Positions 1 through 6,729 are shown, counted from the stretch's first letter. The stretch is DNA of 10,446 nt from JBBQSN01 sp038213835 (GCA_038213835.1 JBBQSN010000127.1:1-10446), one strand, 5' to 3'. Notes: generated by a model not told the origin, from the sequence alone. Numbers and translations: made by a program.

Positions 1-1675
1 GCGGTCTGCTCGGCGACCGCCTCGTCCGGGTCGGCCCCCAGGGCCCGGTCGGCGACCACGCGGACGTCGGCCCCCACCTGCTGCTGGGCCACGCGGGCGA
101 GCTCGGCCTCGCGGGTCGAGGCGGTGCCGACCACGAGCACCCCCGTCCCGACCAGGACGACGACGAGCAGGACGGCGACCGCGTACGGACCGGGCGCGCG
201 GGAGGTCTGCCAGGCGGCCATCAGCGCGGGCAGGCCGCGGCGGCGGCGCAGCGCTCGTGCGGCGAGGGCGGCCACCGGGCGCACGAGGCGCGCCGCCAGC
301 AGCGCCCCGGCGAGCAGACCGAGCACGGGTGCTGCCACGACGACCAGGTCGGCGCGGTCGAGCAGGCCGCCGTCCTGCCCACCGTCCTGCACCGTCGTGG
401 CACCGCCCTGACGCCGCAGCTGCCACAGGCTCAGGCCGGCTCCCACGACGACGACCAGCTCCCCGCCCACCCTGGCGGCGGTGGATCGTCGGCCGGACGC
501 TCTCTCCCGCACCGATTCCCAGCGCCTGGCCCCGAGCACCGTGGGGAGTGCCAGGACGACCGACGCCGCCAGCGCGCAACCGGCCAGCGCCCCCGCGGTC
601 GCGCGCCGCTCGGGGACGGCGACAGCCAGCGCGCCGGCCAGCACCAGGGCTGGCACGACCAGCACCGCCGTCTCGGCCACGGTCGAGACCACCACCTGCG
701 ACCAGGACGCGCCGCGGGCCCGCAGCAGCGCGGTGTGACCGGCCCGGCGCTGCACCAGCAGCGAGGCGACCACGAGCAGCGCGGTGAGGGAGATGACGGC
801 GACCAGCAGCAGGACCACGCGCCCTGCCGCGCCGGAGGAACCGGCTGCCCGGACCACCTCCGTGACGTCGTCGGTGAGCCCCGTCGAGGTGCGGACCGCG
901 CCGAGCCGGGGGTCCGCCGTGACGACGTCGACCATGCTCCGGGTCGCTGCGGGGAGCCTGCGGGCGGCGGCGAGATCGAGCTCGTCGACGTCGGGGACGA
1001 CCCACCAGACCCTGGTGGCGGCGCCGAGCAGCGCGGGGTCGGCCGGGACGGCGGGACCGACCGCAGAGGTGCTCTGACGGCCGGTGAGCAGGAGCGGGTC
1101 CCCGCCCACGTCGGCCTCGGCACCGGGGCGGACCCGCCAGGTGCCGGCGACGGTGACCTCGACGGGCGCGCCGTCCGGGCCCTCGATCCGGAGCGGGTCG
1201 CCGACGCCCACCCCGAGCGAGGCCGCGGCGTCGGCCTGGACCGCCACCTCGTCCGACCCGGCCGCCCAGGCGCCGTCGACGAGGTCGGACAGGCCGGCGA
1301 GGTCCTCGGCCACGAGCAGCACGACCGTGGTGGCCCCCTGCGCCCGGGGTGCCAGGAGGGCGAGCTGGGACGAGCGGGCCGAGGCCCGGACCGTGACGGC
1401 CAGGTCGCCGAACGCCCGCGCGACGTCCTCGCGTGCTCACCGGCGGCCGGCCCCCCGTCCGTGACCCCCTCGGTCTCGGCGGTGCCCACGGTCAGCGAGG
1501 CGCTCTGCGGCGGCAGCTGCTCGACCCGGCTGCGCACCGCGGCGTCCCTGGACGCCGCGTCGATCGCGAGCAGGCCAGCGACCCCCGCGGCGACCAGGGT
1601 CAGCAGCAGGGTGCACGCGAGCGACAGGGGCAGGTCGTCGCGCAGGCGGGCCAGGGCCAGGCCCCCTCGGTCCAT
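1..1675 (-). pseudogene. FtsX-like ABC transporter permease, frameshifted and cut by the left edge
   Basis: Membrane subunit of an ABC transporter of the MacB/FtsX class. The visible N-terminus (MDRGGLALARLRDDLPLS, ATG at 1675, purine-rich GGAGG just upstream) has one membrane helix at about residues 19-42. The frame used from 1675 to about 1430 then becomes Arg/Ser/Pro-rich nonsense, and the protein continues in the neighbouring minus frame (EDVARAFGDLAVTVRAS from 1430). I translated that frame without a stop to base 1. It holds a large extracytoplasmic domain, then a helix (VVLLLVAVISLTALLVVASLL), the FtsX-typical ALLRARGAS loop at about 730-700, and at least five more helices. In the downstream frame a TGA lies at 1437-1439, so the shift must fall after it. 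It is equivalent to one missing base. The fragment exceeds 550 residues and the C-terminus lies off the window. A partner ATPase may lie further left. Either a true pseudogene or a sequencing error. Confidence 0.82.
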
Positions 1676-1790
1676 CCCACCTCCCCCTCGCGGCCCGGTC
1701 GGGCATCGGCCGGGTGTCGCCGTGCAGACGTGCCGGGCGGCTCGGGAGGTTGTCAGCCGGCGGCGGGGAGGTCCAGCGGGTCGAAGCGGC
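1676..1790. other. Intergenic gap between flavoprotein and permease
   Basis: These 115 bases separate two minus-strand genes. Apart from the GGAGG close to the permease ATG I see no -10 hexamer at leaderless spacing and only a five-base CCCGG/CCGGG stem, too weak to call a terminator. Confidence 0.35.
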
Positions 1791-3164
1791 TCAGAGCAGG
1801 TCGGCCAGCTTGCGGCAGGCGATCTGGACCGGGTCCCACACCGGGGAGAACGGCGGCGCGTAGGCGAGGTCGAGCATCGCGACCTGGGCCGCGGTCAGGC
1901 CCACGGTGATCGCGGTGGCCGCCACGTCGATCCGCTTGCCCGCTCCGCGTCCGCCGACGACCTGCACGCCGAGCAACCGTCCGGTGCCGACCTCGCCCAG
2001 CGCCCAGACCGTCATCGGACCGGACTCCGGCATGTAGCCCGACGCCGTGGTCGACTCCAGCAGGACCTCCCGGGTGCGCAGTCCCGCCGCCTCGGCCTCG
2101 TGCGGCATCAACCCCGTCCGGGAGACCTCGACCTCGCCGGCCCGGGTGATCGCCGTGCCGACCACGCCGGGGAACCGCGCCTGCCCGCCACCGAGGTTGG
2201 TGCCGGCCACCCGTCCGGCCCGGTTCGCGTGCGTCCCGAGCGGGACGAACACCCGGATGCCGGTGACGACGTCGCGGACGGCCGCGCAGTCCCCGGCGGC
2301 CCAGACGCCGTCCGCGACCTGCTGGCGGTCGTCGGGGACCAGGGCCCTGCGGACGTCGTCGCCGCCGAGCTGGACGCCCGCCCGCGCCGCCAGCCCGGTG
2401 CGCGGGCTCACCCCGATGCCGACGACCACGACCTGCGCGGAGACGTCCTGGCCGCCGACCTGCGCGGTCTCGACGCCGCGCGCGCCCGTCCCGACGGCGG
2501 CGACCTCGTGGCCGAGGACCACCTCGACCCCGGCCGCCTCCAGCCCCTCCTGCGCGAGCGCCGCGAGGGCCGGGACCAGGCCGGCGCTCATCAGCTGGTC
2601 GCCGCGGGTCACCAGCCGGGTGCGCAGGCCGAGCCGGGCCAGCGACTCGGCCGCCTCCACGCCGACGTACCCGCCCCCGACGACCAGGGCGGTCGACGGC
2701 TCCCGCCGCCGCAGGTGATCGCGCAGGGCCGCGCCGTCGTCGAGCGTCTTCATCATCAGCACGCCGTCGGGCGCCGAGCCCACGGCCGCCCAGTCCGGAC
2801 GGATCGGCTCGGCGCCGGTGGCGAGCAGCACCTCCTCGAACCCGACCTCGACGTCCCGGTCGCCGTCCAGGTCGCGCACCGTGGCGGTGCCCGCTGCCAG
2901 GTCGAGGTGCTCGACCCGGTGCCGCATCCGCAGGTCGACCCCGGCCGCGCGGTGCTCGTCGGCGGTCCGCGCCACCAGGTCGTCGGCCGAGGCGACGTCC
3001 CCGGCGACCCAGTAGGGGATGCCGCACGCGCTGTACGAGGTGTGCCCGCCCTCCTCGAGGGCGACGACCTCCAGATCCCGACCACCCGCGCGCGCGGTCC
3101 GGATCGCCTGGTGCGCGGCCGACATCCCCGCGGCGTCGGCACCGACCACGAGCAAGCGGGTCAC
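1791..3164 (-). CDS. CoA-disulfide reductase / NADH oxidase-type FAD-dependent oxidoreductase
   Basis: Cytoplasmic flavoprotein of the pyridine nucleotide-disulfide oxidoreductase family (457 residues, near the usual 440-460 of the single-cysteine CoADR/Nox branch). It uses FAD and NAD(P)H to reduce a thiol-linked substrate or oxygen. Visible in order: N-terminal FAD Rossmann motif VVGADAAGMSAA (residues 6-17); redox cysteine Cys47 in SYSACGIPYW, in the position of the single active-site Cys of CoADR/Nox; NAD(P)H motif VVGGGYVGVEAAE (161-173); second FAD motif VWAAGDCAAV (287-296); and a C-terminal dimerisation domain with YAPPFSPVWDP near the end, a CoADR-like motif. The GTG start at 3164 has GGGGGA about six bases upstream and places the FAD motif correctly; the same frame stays open far upstream but that part is non-homologous. 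It lies 58 bases after the RNA methyltransferase on the same strand, so is possibly co-transcribed. CoA disulfide, persulfide or oxygen as substrate cannot be decided. Confidence 0.9.
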   Translation of the reverse strand: MTRLLVVGADAAGMSAAHQAIRTARAGGRDLEVVALEEGGHTSYSACGIPYWVAGDVASADDLVARTADEHRAAGVDLRMRHRVEHLDLAAGTATVRDLDGDRDVEVGFEEVLLATGAEPIRPDWAAVGSAPDGVLMMKTLDDGAALRDHLRRREPSTALVVGGGYVGVEAAESLARLGLRTRLVTRGDQLMSAGLVPALAALAQEGLEAAGVEVVLGHEVAAVGTGARGVETAQVGGQDVSAQVVVVGIGVSPRTGLAARAGVQLGGDDVRRALVPDDRQQVADGVWAAGDCAAVRDVVTGIRVFVPLGTHANRAGRVAGTNLGGGQARFPGVVGTAITRAGEVEVSRTGLMPHEAEAAGLRTREVLLESTTASGYMPESGPMTVWALGEVGTGRLLGVQVVGGRGAGKRIDVAATAITVGLTAAQVAMLDLAYAPPFSPVWDPVQIACRKLADLL

Positions 3165-3202
3165 AGCTGGTCCCCCGCCGCGCCCGTCTCGCCGTCCGTC
3201 AT
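3161..3202 (-). other. 13-codon mini-ORF coupled to the flavoprotein start (possible leader peptide)
   Basis: In the gap between the RNA methyltransferase stop and the flavoprotein start, an ATG at 3202 opens MTDGETGAAGDQL and stops at TGA 3163-3161, which overlaps the flavoprotein GTG (GTGA overlap). A still shorter ATG-GGC-GCA-TGA at 3210-3199 overlaps this ATG in the same way. No Shine-Dalgarno precedes either ATG. It could couple translation of the flavoprotein, or be chance in GC-rich DNA. Confidence 0.2.
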
Positions 3203-3222
3203 GCGCCCATCGTGCCGCGCGG

Positions 3223-3879
3223 TCAGCCGGGTCGCTGGCCGAAGCGCCAGCGCCGCACCCACGCGTGCAGGACGATCGCGGCTGCCGCACCGGCGTTGAG
3301 CGATCGGGTCGAGCCGTACTGGGCGATGTGCAGCACCTGGTCGCACACCGCCACGGCCTCGTCGGTGAGCCCGGAACCCTCCTGGCCGAACAGCACCACC
3401 ACCCGCTCCGGCAGCTCGGTGGTCTCCAGCGGTATCGCCCCCGGGACGTTGTCCAGCCCGACGACGGGCAGCCCCTCCCCGCGCGCCCAGGCCGCGAGCA
3501 CGGCGGCGTCGGGGTGGTGGTGGACGTGCAGGTACCGGTCGGTGACCATCGCGCCCCGGCGGTTCCACCGGCGCTTGCCCACCACGTGCACGCCGGCGGC
3601 GTTGACGGCGTTGGCGGTGCGCACCACCGACCCGATGTTGAGGTCGTGCGACCAGTTCTCGATCGCCACGTGCACGCCGGCCCGCTCGGTGTCGAGGTCC
3701 GCGACGACGGCCTGGACCGTCCAGTAGCGGTAGCGGTCGACAACGTTGCGCCGGTCGCCCTCACGCAGCAGGTCCGGGTCGTACCGGGTCCCCACCAGGT
3801 GCGGCTCCGGCCACGGCCCCGGCCAGGGCCCGACCCCCACCTCGCGCCCTGGACCCGGGTCCGGCTGCGAGGCGTCCAC
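3223..3879 (-). CDS. TrmH/SpoU-family RNA 2'-O-methyltransferase
   Basis: AdoMet-dependent methyltransferase that adds a methyl group to a ribose 2'-OH in tRNA or rRNA; the family folds as a deep trefoil knot and works as a dimer. All three SpoU motifs are present: motif 1 DLNIGSVVRTANA (residues 79-91, with the Asn and the catalytic Arg87), motif 2 VLFGQEGSGL (162-171), and motif 3 IAQYGSTRSLNAGAAAAIVL (185-204). The block KRRWNRRGAMVTDRY (102-116) is one I associate with an actinobacterial subgroup. The first 30 residues are Pro/Gly/Trp-rich and look unstructured. The protein has 218 residues. Start GTG at 3879; a TACGAT hexamer ends exactly six bases before it and there is no Shine-Dalgarno, so the transcript is probably leaderless. 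It is divergent from the first DedA gene. The exact RNA target cannot be read from the sequence; M. tuberculosis Rv0380c is a likely relative (from memory). Confidence 0.92.
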   Translation of the reverse strand: MDASQPDPGPGREVGVGPWPGPWPEPHLVGTRYDPDLLREGDRRNVVDRYRYWTVQAVVADLDTERAGVHVAIENWSHDLNIGSVVRTANAVNAAGVHVVGKRRWNRRGAMVTDRYLHVHHHPDAAVLAAWARGEGLPVVGLDNVPGAIPLETTELPERVVVLFGQEGSGLTDEAVAVCDQVLHIAQYGSTRSLNAGAAAAIVLHAWVRRWRFGQRPG

Positions 3880-3885
3880 ACGGGG

Positions 3886-3891
3886 ATCGTA
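3886..3891 (-). promoter_or_regulatory. -10 element (TACGAT) of the RNA methyltransferase, leaderless
   Basis: On the minus strand TACGAT fits the actinobacterial TANNNT -10 hexamer and is followed by exactly six bases (CCCCGT) and then the GTG start at 3879. Transcription would begin at or next to the start codon. No -35 consensus is evident. Confidence 0.6.
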
Positions 3892-3902
3892 GGCGGGCCC
3901 CG

Positions 3903-3908
3903 TACTCT
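3903..3908 (+). promoter_or_regulatory. -10 element (TACTCT) of the first DedA gene, leaderless
   Basis: TACTCT is followed by six bases (GGCCCG) and then the GTG at 3915, the same geometry as the divergent gene. There is no purine-rich ribosome site, which agrees with a leaderless mRNA. Only 11 bases separate this hexamer from the opposing -10, so the two promoters must overlap. Confidence 0.6.
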
Positions 3909-3914
3909 GGCCCG

Positions 3915-4673
3915 GTGGACCTCGCCCTCGCCGCCCCCCAGCTGCTGCCCCTGATCGGGCCGAGCTGGCTCCAGCCCGAGAACCTGATCGAGATGTTCGG
4001 GCCCTGGGCGCTGCCCGGCGTGGCGCTGGTCGTGTTCATCGAGACCGGCCTGCTGTTCCCGTTCCTGCCCGGCGACTCGCTGCTGTTCACGGTCGGCCTC
4101 CTCACCGGGAGCGGGGTGATCTCGAGCCCGCTCTGGCTGGTCTGCCTGGTGCTGTTCGCGGCGGCGCTGCTCGGCGACCAGACCGGCTACGCGATCGGCC
4201 GGTTCGCGGGGCCGAAGATCTTCCGGCGCGAGGACTCGCGGATCTTCAAGCAGTCCTACGTCGACCAGACCTACGCCTTCTTCGACAAGTACGGCGGCCG
4301 CGCGATCGTGCTGGCCCGGTTCGTGCCCATCGTGCGCACCTACATCCCGGTCGCCGCCGGGATCGGCAGGATGCCGTACCGGCACTTCCTCACGTACAAC
4401 ATGATCGGCGCGTTCCTGTGGGGCGTGTGCGTGACCCTGCTCGGGTACTTCCTCGGCAAGATCGCCTTCGTCCGGGACAACATCGAGCCGATCCTGATCG
4501 GCATCGTCCTGCTCTCCCTCGTCCCCGTCGTGGTCGAGGTGCTGCGGGCCCGGTACCAGGGCCGCGACGAGCGCTACGACGAGGAGAGCGAACGCGCCGC
4601 GGTCACGGACCGCCTCGCGGACGCCACCGACCGTGACAGCAGCACCACCACCACCAGGGGAGAGAAGGCATGA
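3915..4673 (+). CDS. DedA-family (VTT domain) membrane protein, copy 1
   Basis: Polytopic inner-membrane protein of the DedA superfamily (PF09335); recent work assigns members to flipping of undecaprenyl phosphate or phospholipids across the membrane. Diagnostic features: acidic residue and GD turn in the first re-entrant region (VFIETGLLFPFLPGDSLLF, Glu43, Gly53-Asp54), GDQTGYAIGRFAG (87-99), and the paired arginines in LARFVPIVRTYIPVAAG (Arg135, Arg141) followed by RMPYRHF. Several hydrophobic helices follow, then a charged cytoplasmic tail rich in Asp/Glu/Arg and Thr. Length is 252 residues, somewhat longer than the common ~200-220 because of this tail. The GTG at 3915 is favoured by the -10 six bases upstream. 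Its stop overlaps the next gene's ATG by four bases (ATGA), so the two are translationally coupled. The transported lipid is not determinable. Confidence 0.93.
   Translation: MDLALAAPQLLPLIGPSWLQPENLIEMFGPWALPGVALVVFIETGLLFPFLPGDSLLFTVGLLTGSGVISSPLWLVCLVLFAAALLGDQTGYAIGRFAGPKIFRREDSRIFKQSYVDQTYAFFDKYGGRAIVLARFVPIVRTYIPVAAGIGRMPYRHFLTYNMIGAFLWGVCVTLLGYFLGKIAFVRDNIEPILIGIVLLSLVPVVVEVLRARYQGRDERYDEESERAAVTDRLADATDRDSSTTTTRGEKA
4657..4664 (+). promoter_or_regulatory. Ribosome binding site for the repeat-rich membrane protein
   Basis: GGGGAGAG lies inside the end of the first DedA gene, with the core about seven bases before ATG 4670, and fixes the coupled start. Confidence 0.5.
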
Positions 4674-5347
4674 CCAGCAACGACCCGTACGCCACCACGT
4701 CCCGGGGCGGGACACCCTCCGGTCAGCCCGGGGGAGGTCAGCAGCCCGGGTACGGCGCGGCGCCGGCCTACGGCCAGGGCCAGCCGGCGCAGCAGGGGTA
4801 CGGAGCCGCCCCCGGGTACGGCTCCGCACCCGGCTACGGGGCGGCCCCGGGCTACGGTTCGGCGCCCTCGGCACCCACCTCCGCCCCCTCGACGATCAAG
4901 AACGCCGTCTACCTCATGTACGCGGGCGCTGCCCTCGGCGTCATCGGCGCGCTCCTGGCCTTCACGCTGCAGGACCAGATGCGCGCCGCGGTCCAGGAGT
5001 CGCTCGCCGGTTCGGGGGCCGAGCTCTCGGAGAGCATGATCCAGACCACGATCCAGATCGGCCTGGTGGTCGGGGTCGTGTTCGGCCTCATCGGCGCCGG
5101 CCTGTGGGTCATGAACGCGATCTTCGTCAGGAAGGGCCACAACTGGGCCCGGATCGTGGGGAGCGTCCTCGGCGGCATCTACCTGCTGAGCTTCCTGTAC
5201 GGCCTGACCCAGCCCAACCCGGCGCTGACGATGGTGATCAACGTGCTGACCGCGCTGGTGGCGGTCGGCGCCATCGTGCTGCTGTGGCTCAGGCCCTCGA
5301 GCGAGTTCCTCGCCGCCCACGCCGCGGCCCGCCGCGGCGGGCGCTGA
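4670..5347 (+). CDS. Membrane protein with Gly/Tyr/Ala/Pro-repeat N-terminus and four predicted helices
   Basis: No function is recognised. Residues 1-75 are low complexity (Gly, Tyr, Ala, Pro, Gln, Ser) with tyrosines spaced at 28, 34, 44, 50, 56 and 62 and four perfect-length GYG(A/S)AP units at 43-66; this part is probably disordered and cytoplasmic. Four hydrophobic segments follow: about 80-97 (VYLMYAGAALGVIGALLAF), 124-147, 157-176 (ARIVGSVLGGIYLLSFLYGL) and 186-206, ending in WLRPSSEFLAAHAAARRGGR. A charged loop lies between helices 1 and 2. The layout resembles small actinobacterial membrane proteins with Pro/Gly/Tyr-rich tails. Start ATG 4670 has GGGGAG seven bases upstream and overlaps the preceding DedA stop by ATGA. 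Being sandwiched between two DedA genes suggests a role at the membrane with them, but that is inference. Confidence 0.85.
   Translation: MTSNDPYATTSRGGTPSGQPGGGQQPGYGAAPAYGQGQPAQQGYGAAPGYGSAPGYGAAPGYGSAPSAPTSAPSTIKNAVYLMYAGAALGVIGALLAFTLQDQMRAAVQESLAGSGAELSESMIQTTIQIGLVVGVVFGLIGAGLWVMNAIFVRKGHNWARIVGSVLGGIYLLSFLYGLTQPNPALTMVINVLTALVAVGAIVLLWLRPSSEFLAAHAAARRGGR
4796..4867 (+). repeat. Four in-frame 18-bp coding repeats (GYG[A/S]AP)
   Basis: Four consecutive 18-base units at 4796, 4814, 4832 and 4850 encode GYGAAP, GYGSAP, GYGAAP, GYGSAP. Alternation of Ala and Ser gives a 36-base higher-order period. Codons differ between units, so selection seems to act on the peptide rather than reflecting fresh slippage. 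Confidence 0.85.
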
Positions 5348-5398
5348 CCGCGCCTCCCGCACGACCGAGGGGGGGTCGGGCAGTGAGCCCAGTACACC

Positions 5399-6097
5399 GT
5401 GAGTGACTGGCTGAGCTCGCTGCTCGACCCCCAGCTCGACGCGATGGGCGCCACGACGGTCTACGTCGTGCTGTTCACGTTCGTCTTCGTCGAGACCGGC
5501 ATCCTGGTCGGCTTCTTCCTGCCCGGCGACAGCATCCTGTTCACCGCCGGCCTGCTCTCGGCAGCACCGGGCACGTCGCTGTCACTGCCCGTGCTGGTCG
5601 TCGGCGTCACGGTGGCGGCGATCGCGGGCGACACCGTCGGGTACTGGACGGGCAGGCGCCTCGGCCGGCCCTGGCTCGACGGCTGGGCCGGCCGCCGCGG
5701 CGAACGGATGGCGGCCCGGCTGCGCGAGGCCGAGGCGTTTTACGAGCGCTGGGGCCAGTGGGCGGTCGTGATCGCCCGCTTCATCCCGTGGGTCCGCACC
5801 TTCACGCCGATCCTGGCTGGCGTCTCGCAGATGCCGTACCGCCGGTTCCTGGCCGCGAACGTGGCCGGCGCGCTCTGCTGGGGCGCCGGCCTGGTCTACC
5901 TCGGCCATCTGGCCTACTCGATCCCCTGGGTCAAGGCCCTGGGGTACACGGTCGCCGCGATCGCGATCGTCGGCTCGCTCGTCGCGGCCACCCTCGCCTG
6001 GCTCACGGACCGCCGCGCTCGGGCCCGCCGCAGGGAGGACGAGGAGACGGAGGGGGACGCTCAGCCGAGGCCGAGCTCGGCCAGCCCGAACACGTAG
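5399..6097 (+). CDS. DedA-family (VTT domain) membrane protein, copy 2
   Basis: Second DedA-superfamily membrane protein (232 residues), same presumed role in lipid flipping across the cytoplasmic membrane. It has Glu32 and the GD turn in FVETGILVGFFLPGDSILF (Gly43-Asp44), GDTVGYWTGRRLG (77-89), and the paired arginines in IARFIPWVRTFTPILAG (Arg127, Arg133) followed by QMPYRRF. The C-terminus is a basic/acidic tail (RRARARRREDEETEGD). It is clearly paralogous to copy 1 but diverged between motifs. The GTG at 5399 is the first start after an in-frame TGA at 5384; no good Shine-Dalgarno sits at normal distance (a GAGGGGGGG run lies about 23 bases upstream) and no -10 fits, so initiation is unusual, perhaps dependent on read-through from the gene 51 bases upstream. 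Its last 12 codons overlap the end of pyrE on the opposite strand. Confidence 0.92.
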   Translation: MSDWLSSLLDPQLDAMGATTVYVVLFTFVFVETGILVGFFLPGDSILFTAGLLSAAPGTSLSLPVLVVGVTVAAIAGDTVGYWTGRRLGRPWLDGWAGRRGERMAARLREAEAFYERWGQWAVVIARFIPWVRTFTPILAGVSQMPYRRFLAANVAGALCWGAGLVYLGHLAYSIPWVKALGYTVAAIAIVGSLVAATLAWLTDRRARARRREDEETEGDAQPRPSSASPNT

Positions 6098-6636
6098 TGG
6101 TAGGTCAGCCCGGCCGCCTCCACGGCCTCCCGAGCACCGGTACCGCGGTCCACGACGACGGCGACGCCGCGGACGTCGGCCCCGACCTCGCGCAGCGCCT
6201 CCACCGCCGTGAGCACCGAACCGCCGGTGGTCGAGGTGTCCTCGACGGCGACCACGGGGCGGCCGGGGACGTCCGGACCCTCGATCCGGCGCTGCAGGCC
6301 GTGCGCCTTGCCCTCCGTGCGGACGACGAACGCGTCGATCCCCCGGCCCTGGGCGGCGGCGGCGTGCAGCACGGCGGTGGCGACCGGGTCAGCGCCGAGG
6401 GTGAGCCCGCCGACGGCCTCGAACCCCAGACCCGAGCGGTCGAGCAGGTCCAGCAGCACGCGCCCGACCAGCGGGGCGGCCTCGTGGTGCAGCGTGATCC
6501 GGCGCAGGTCGACGTAGTACTCGGCGGTGGCGCCGCTGGAGAGGGTGACCGTGCCGCGCACGACGGCGAGCTCACGGATCAGCTGAAGCAGGCGGGCACG
6601 GTCGGCAGCGACGTCGGTCGCGGACGGGGGGGTCAC
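6061..6636 (-). CDS. pyrE: Orotate phosphoribosyltransferase
   Basis: Cytoplasmic enzyme of pyrimidine synthesis: orotate + PRPP gives orotidine 5'-monophosphate. Seen: N-terminal ATDVAADRARLLQLIRELAVV; TLSSGATAEYYVDLRRITLHH (residues 31-51), the substrate-binding region; GLTLGADPVATAV (77-89); the flexible catalytic loop VVRTEGKAHGLQRRIEG (104-120, Lys110 and His112); and the PRPP-binding motif VVAVEDTSTTGGSV (128-141, acidic pair Glu132-Asp133). With GTG at 6636 the protein has 191 residues, typical for actinobacterial PyrE; a longer frame up to 6717 would add 27 residues running through an inverted repeat and without family resemblance, so I reject it. A TAGGGT hexamer lies eight bases before the GTG. 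The 3' end overlaps the second DedA gene by 37 bases, tail to tail. Confidence 0.94.
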   Translation of the reverse strand: MTPPSATDVAADRARLLQLIRELAVVRGTVTLSSGATAEYYVDLRRITLHHEAAPLVGRVLLDLLDRSGLGFEAVGGLTLGADPVATAVLHAAAAQGRGIDAFVVRTEGKAHGLQRRIEGPDVPGRPVVAVEDTSTTGGSVLTAVEALREVGADVRGVAVVVDRGTGAREAVEAAGLTYHYVFGLAELGLG

Positions 6637-6644
6637 GGATCCCC

Positions 6645-6650
6645 ACCCTA
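6645..6650 (-). promoter_or_regulatory. Possible -10 element (TAGGGT) of pyrE
   Basis: On the minus strand TAGGGT matches TANNNT and ends eight bases before GTG 6636, two more than for the other candidates in this window, giving a leaderless or nearly leaderless transcript. The adjacent inverted-repeat arm (6662-6682) would cover the -35 region. The GGGG between hexamer and GTG could instead act as a weak ribosome site. Confidence 0.4.
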
Positions 6651-6661
6651 CTGGCGTCCCA

Positions 6662-6729
6662 GGCGATATCACGGTGGTGGATATCAAGGCGACCGCGTCG
6701 TCCTCGCCATCCCCCACCGTGATATCGCC
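6662..6729. repeat. 21-bp inverted repeat with GATATC cores upstream of pyrE (candidate operator)
   Basis: The left arm (6662-6682) and the complement of the right arm (6709-6729) match at 20 of 21 positions, sharing the 16-base core GGCGATATCACGGTGG. The arms are 26 bases apart. GATATC occurs at 6665, 6680 and 6721, striking in such GC-rich DNA. It lies between the dehydrogenase stop (6769) and the pyrE start (6636). It may be a two-site operator at the pyrE promoter or an RNA hairpin; a long loop and absence of a T-run make a simple intrinsic terminator less likely. Confidence 0.65.

Noticed and set aside
1451..1456. The six-C run as the permease frameshift site
   Set aside because: A shift there would lead into the TGA at 1437-1439 or into the third, Arg-rich frame, so the true switch must be downstream.
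735..3299. An 854-codon open frame on the plus strand
   Set aside because: Antisense to the permease and flavoprotein; composition is Arg/Gly/Pro/Asp-rich with no domain, typical of shadow frames in GC-rich genomes.
4796..4867. CRISPR-like array
   Set aside because: Short, contiguous in-frame coding repeats without unique spacers.
3165..4874. Long N-terminal extension of the flavoprotein frame (giving over 1000 residues)
   Set aside because: Runs through the RNA methyltransferase in another frame and antisense to the first DedA gene; the FAD motif begins right at GTG 3164.
5367..5375. GAGGGGGGG as the ribosome site of the second DedA gene
   Set aside because: About 23 bases from the GTG, beyond the functional range; kept only as a remark.
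6637..6717. Upstream ATG start for pyrE
   Set aside because: The 27 extra residues are translated inverted repeat and promoter region and do not resemble PyrE N-termini.
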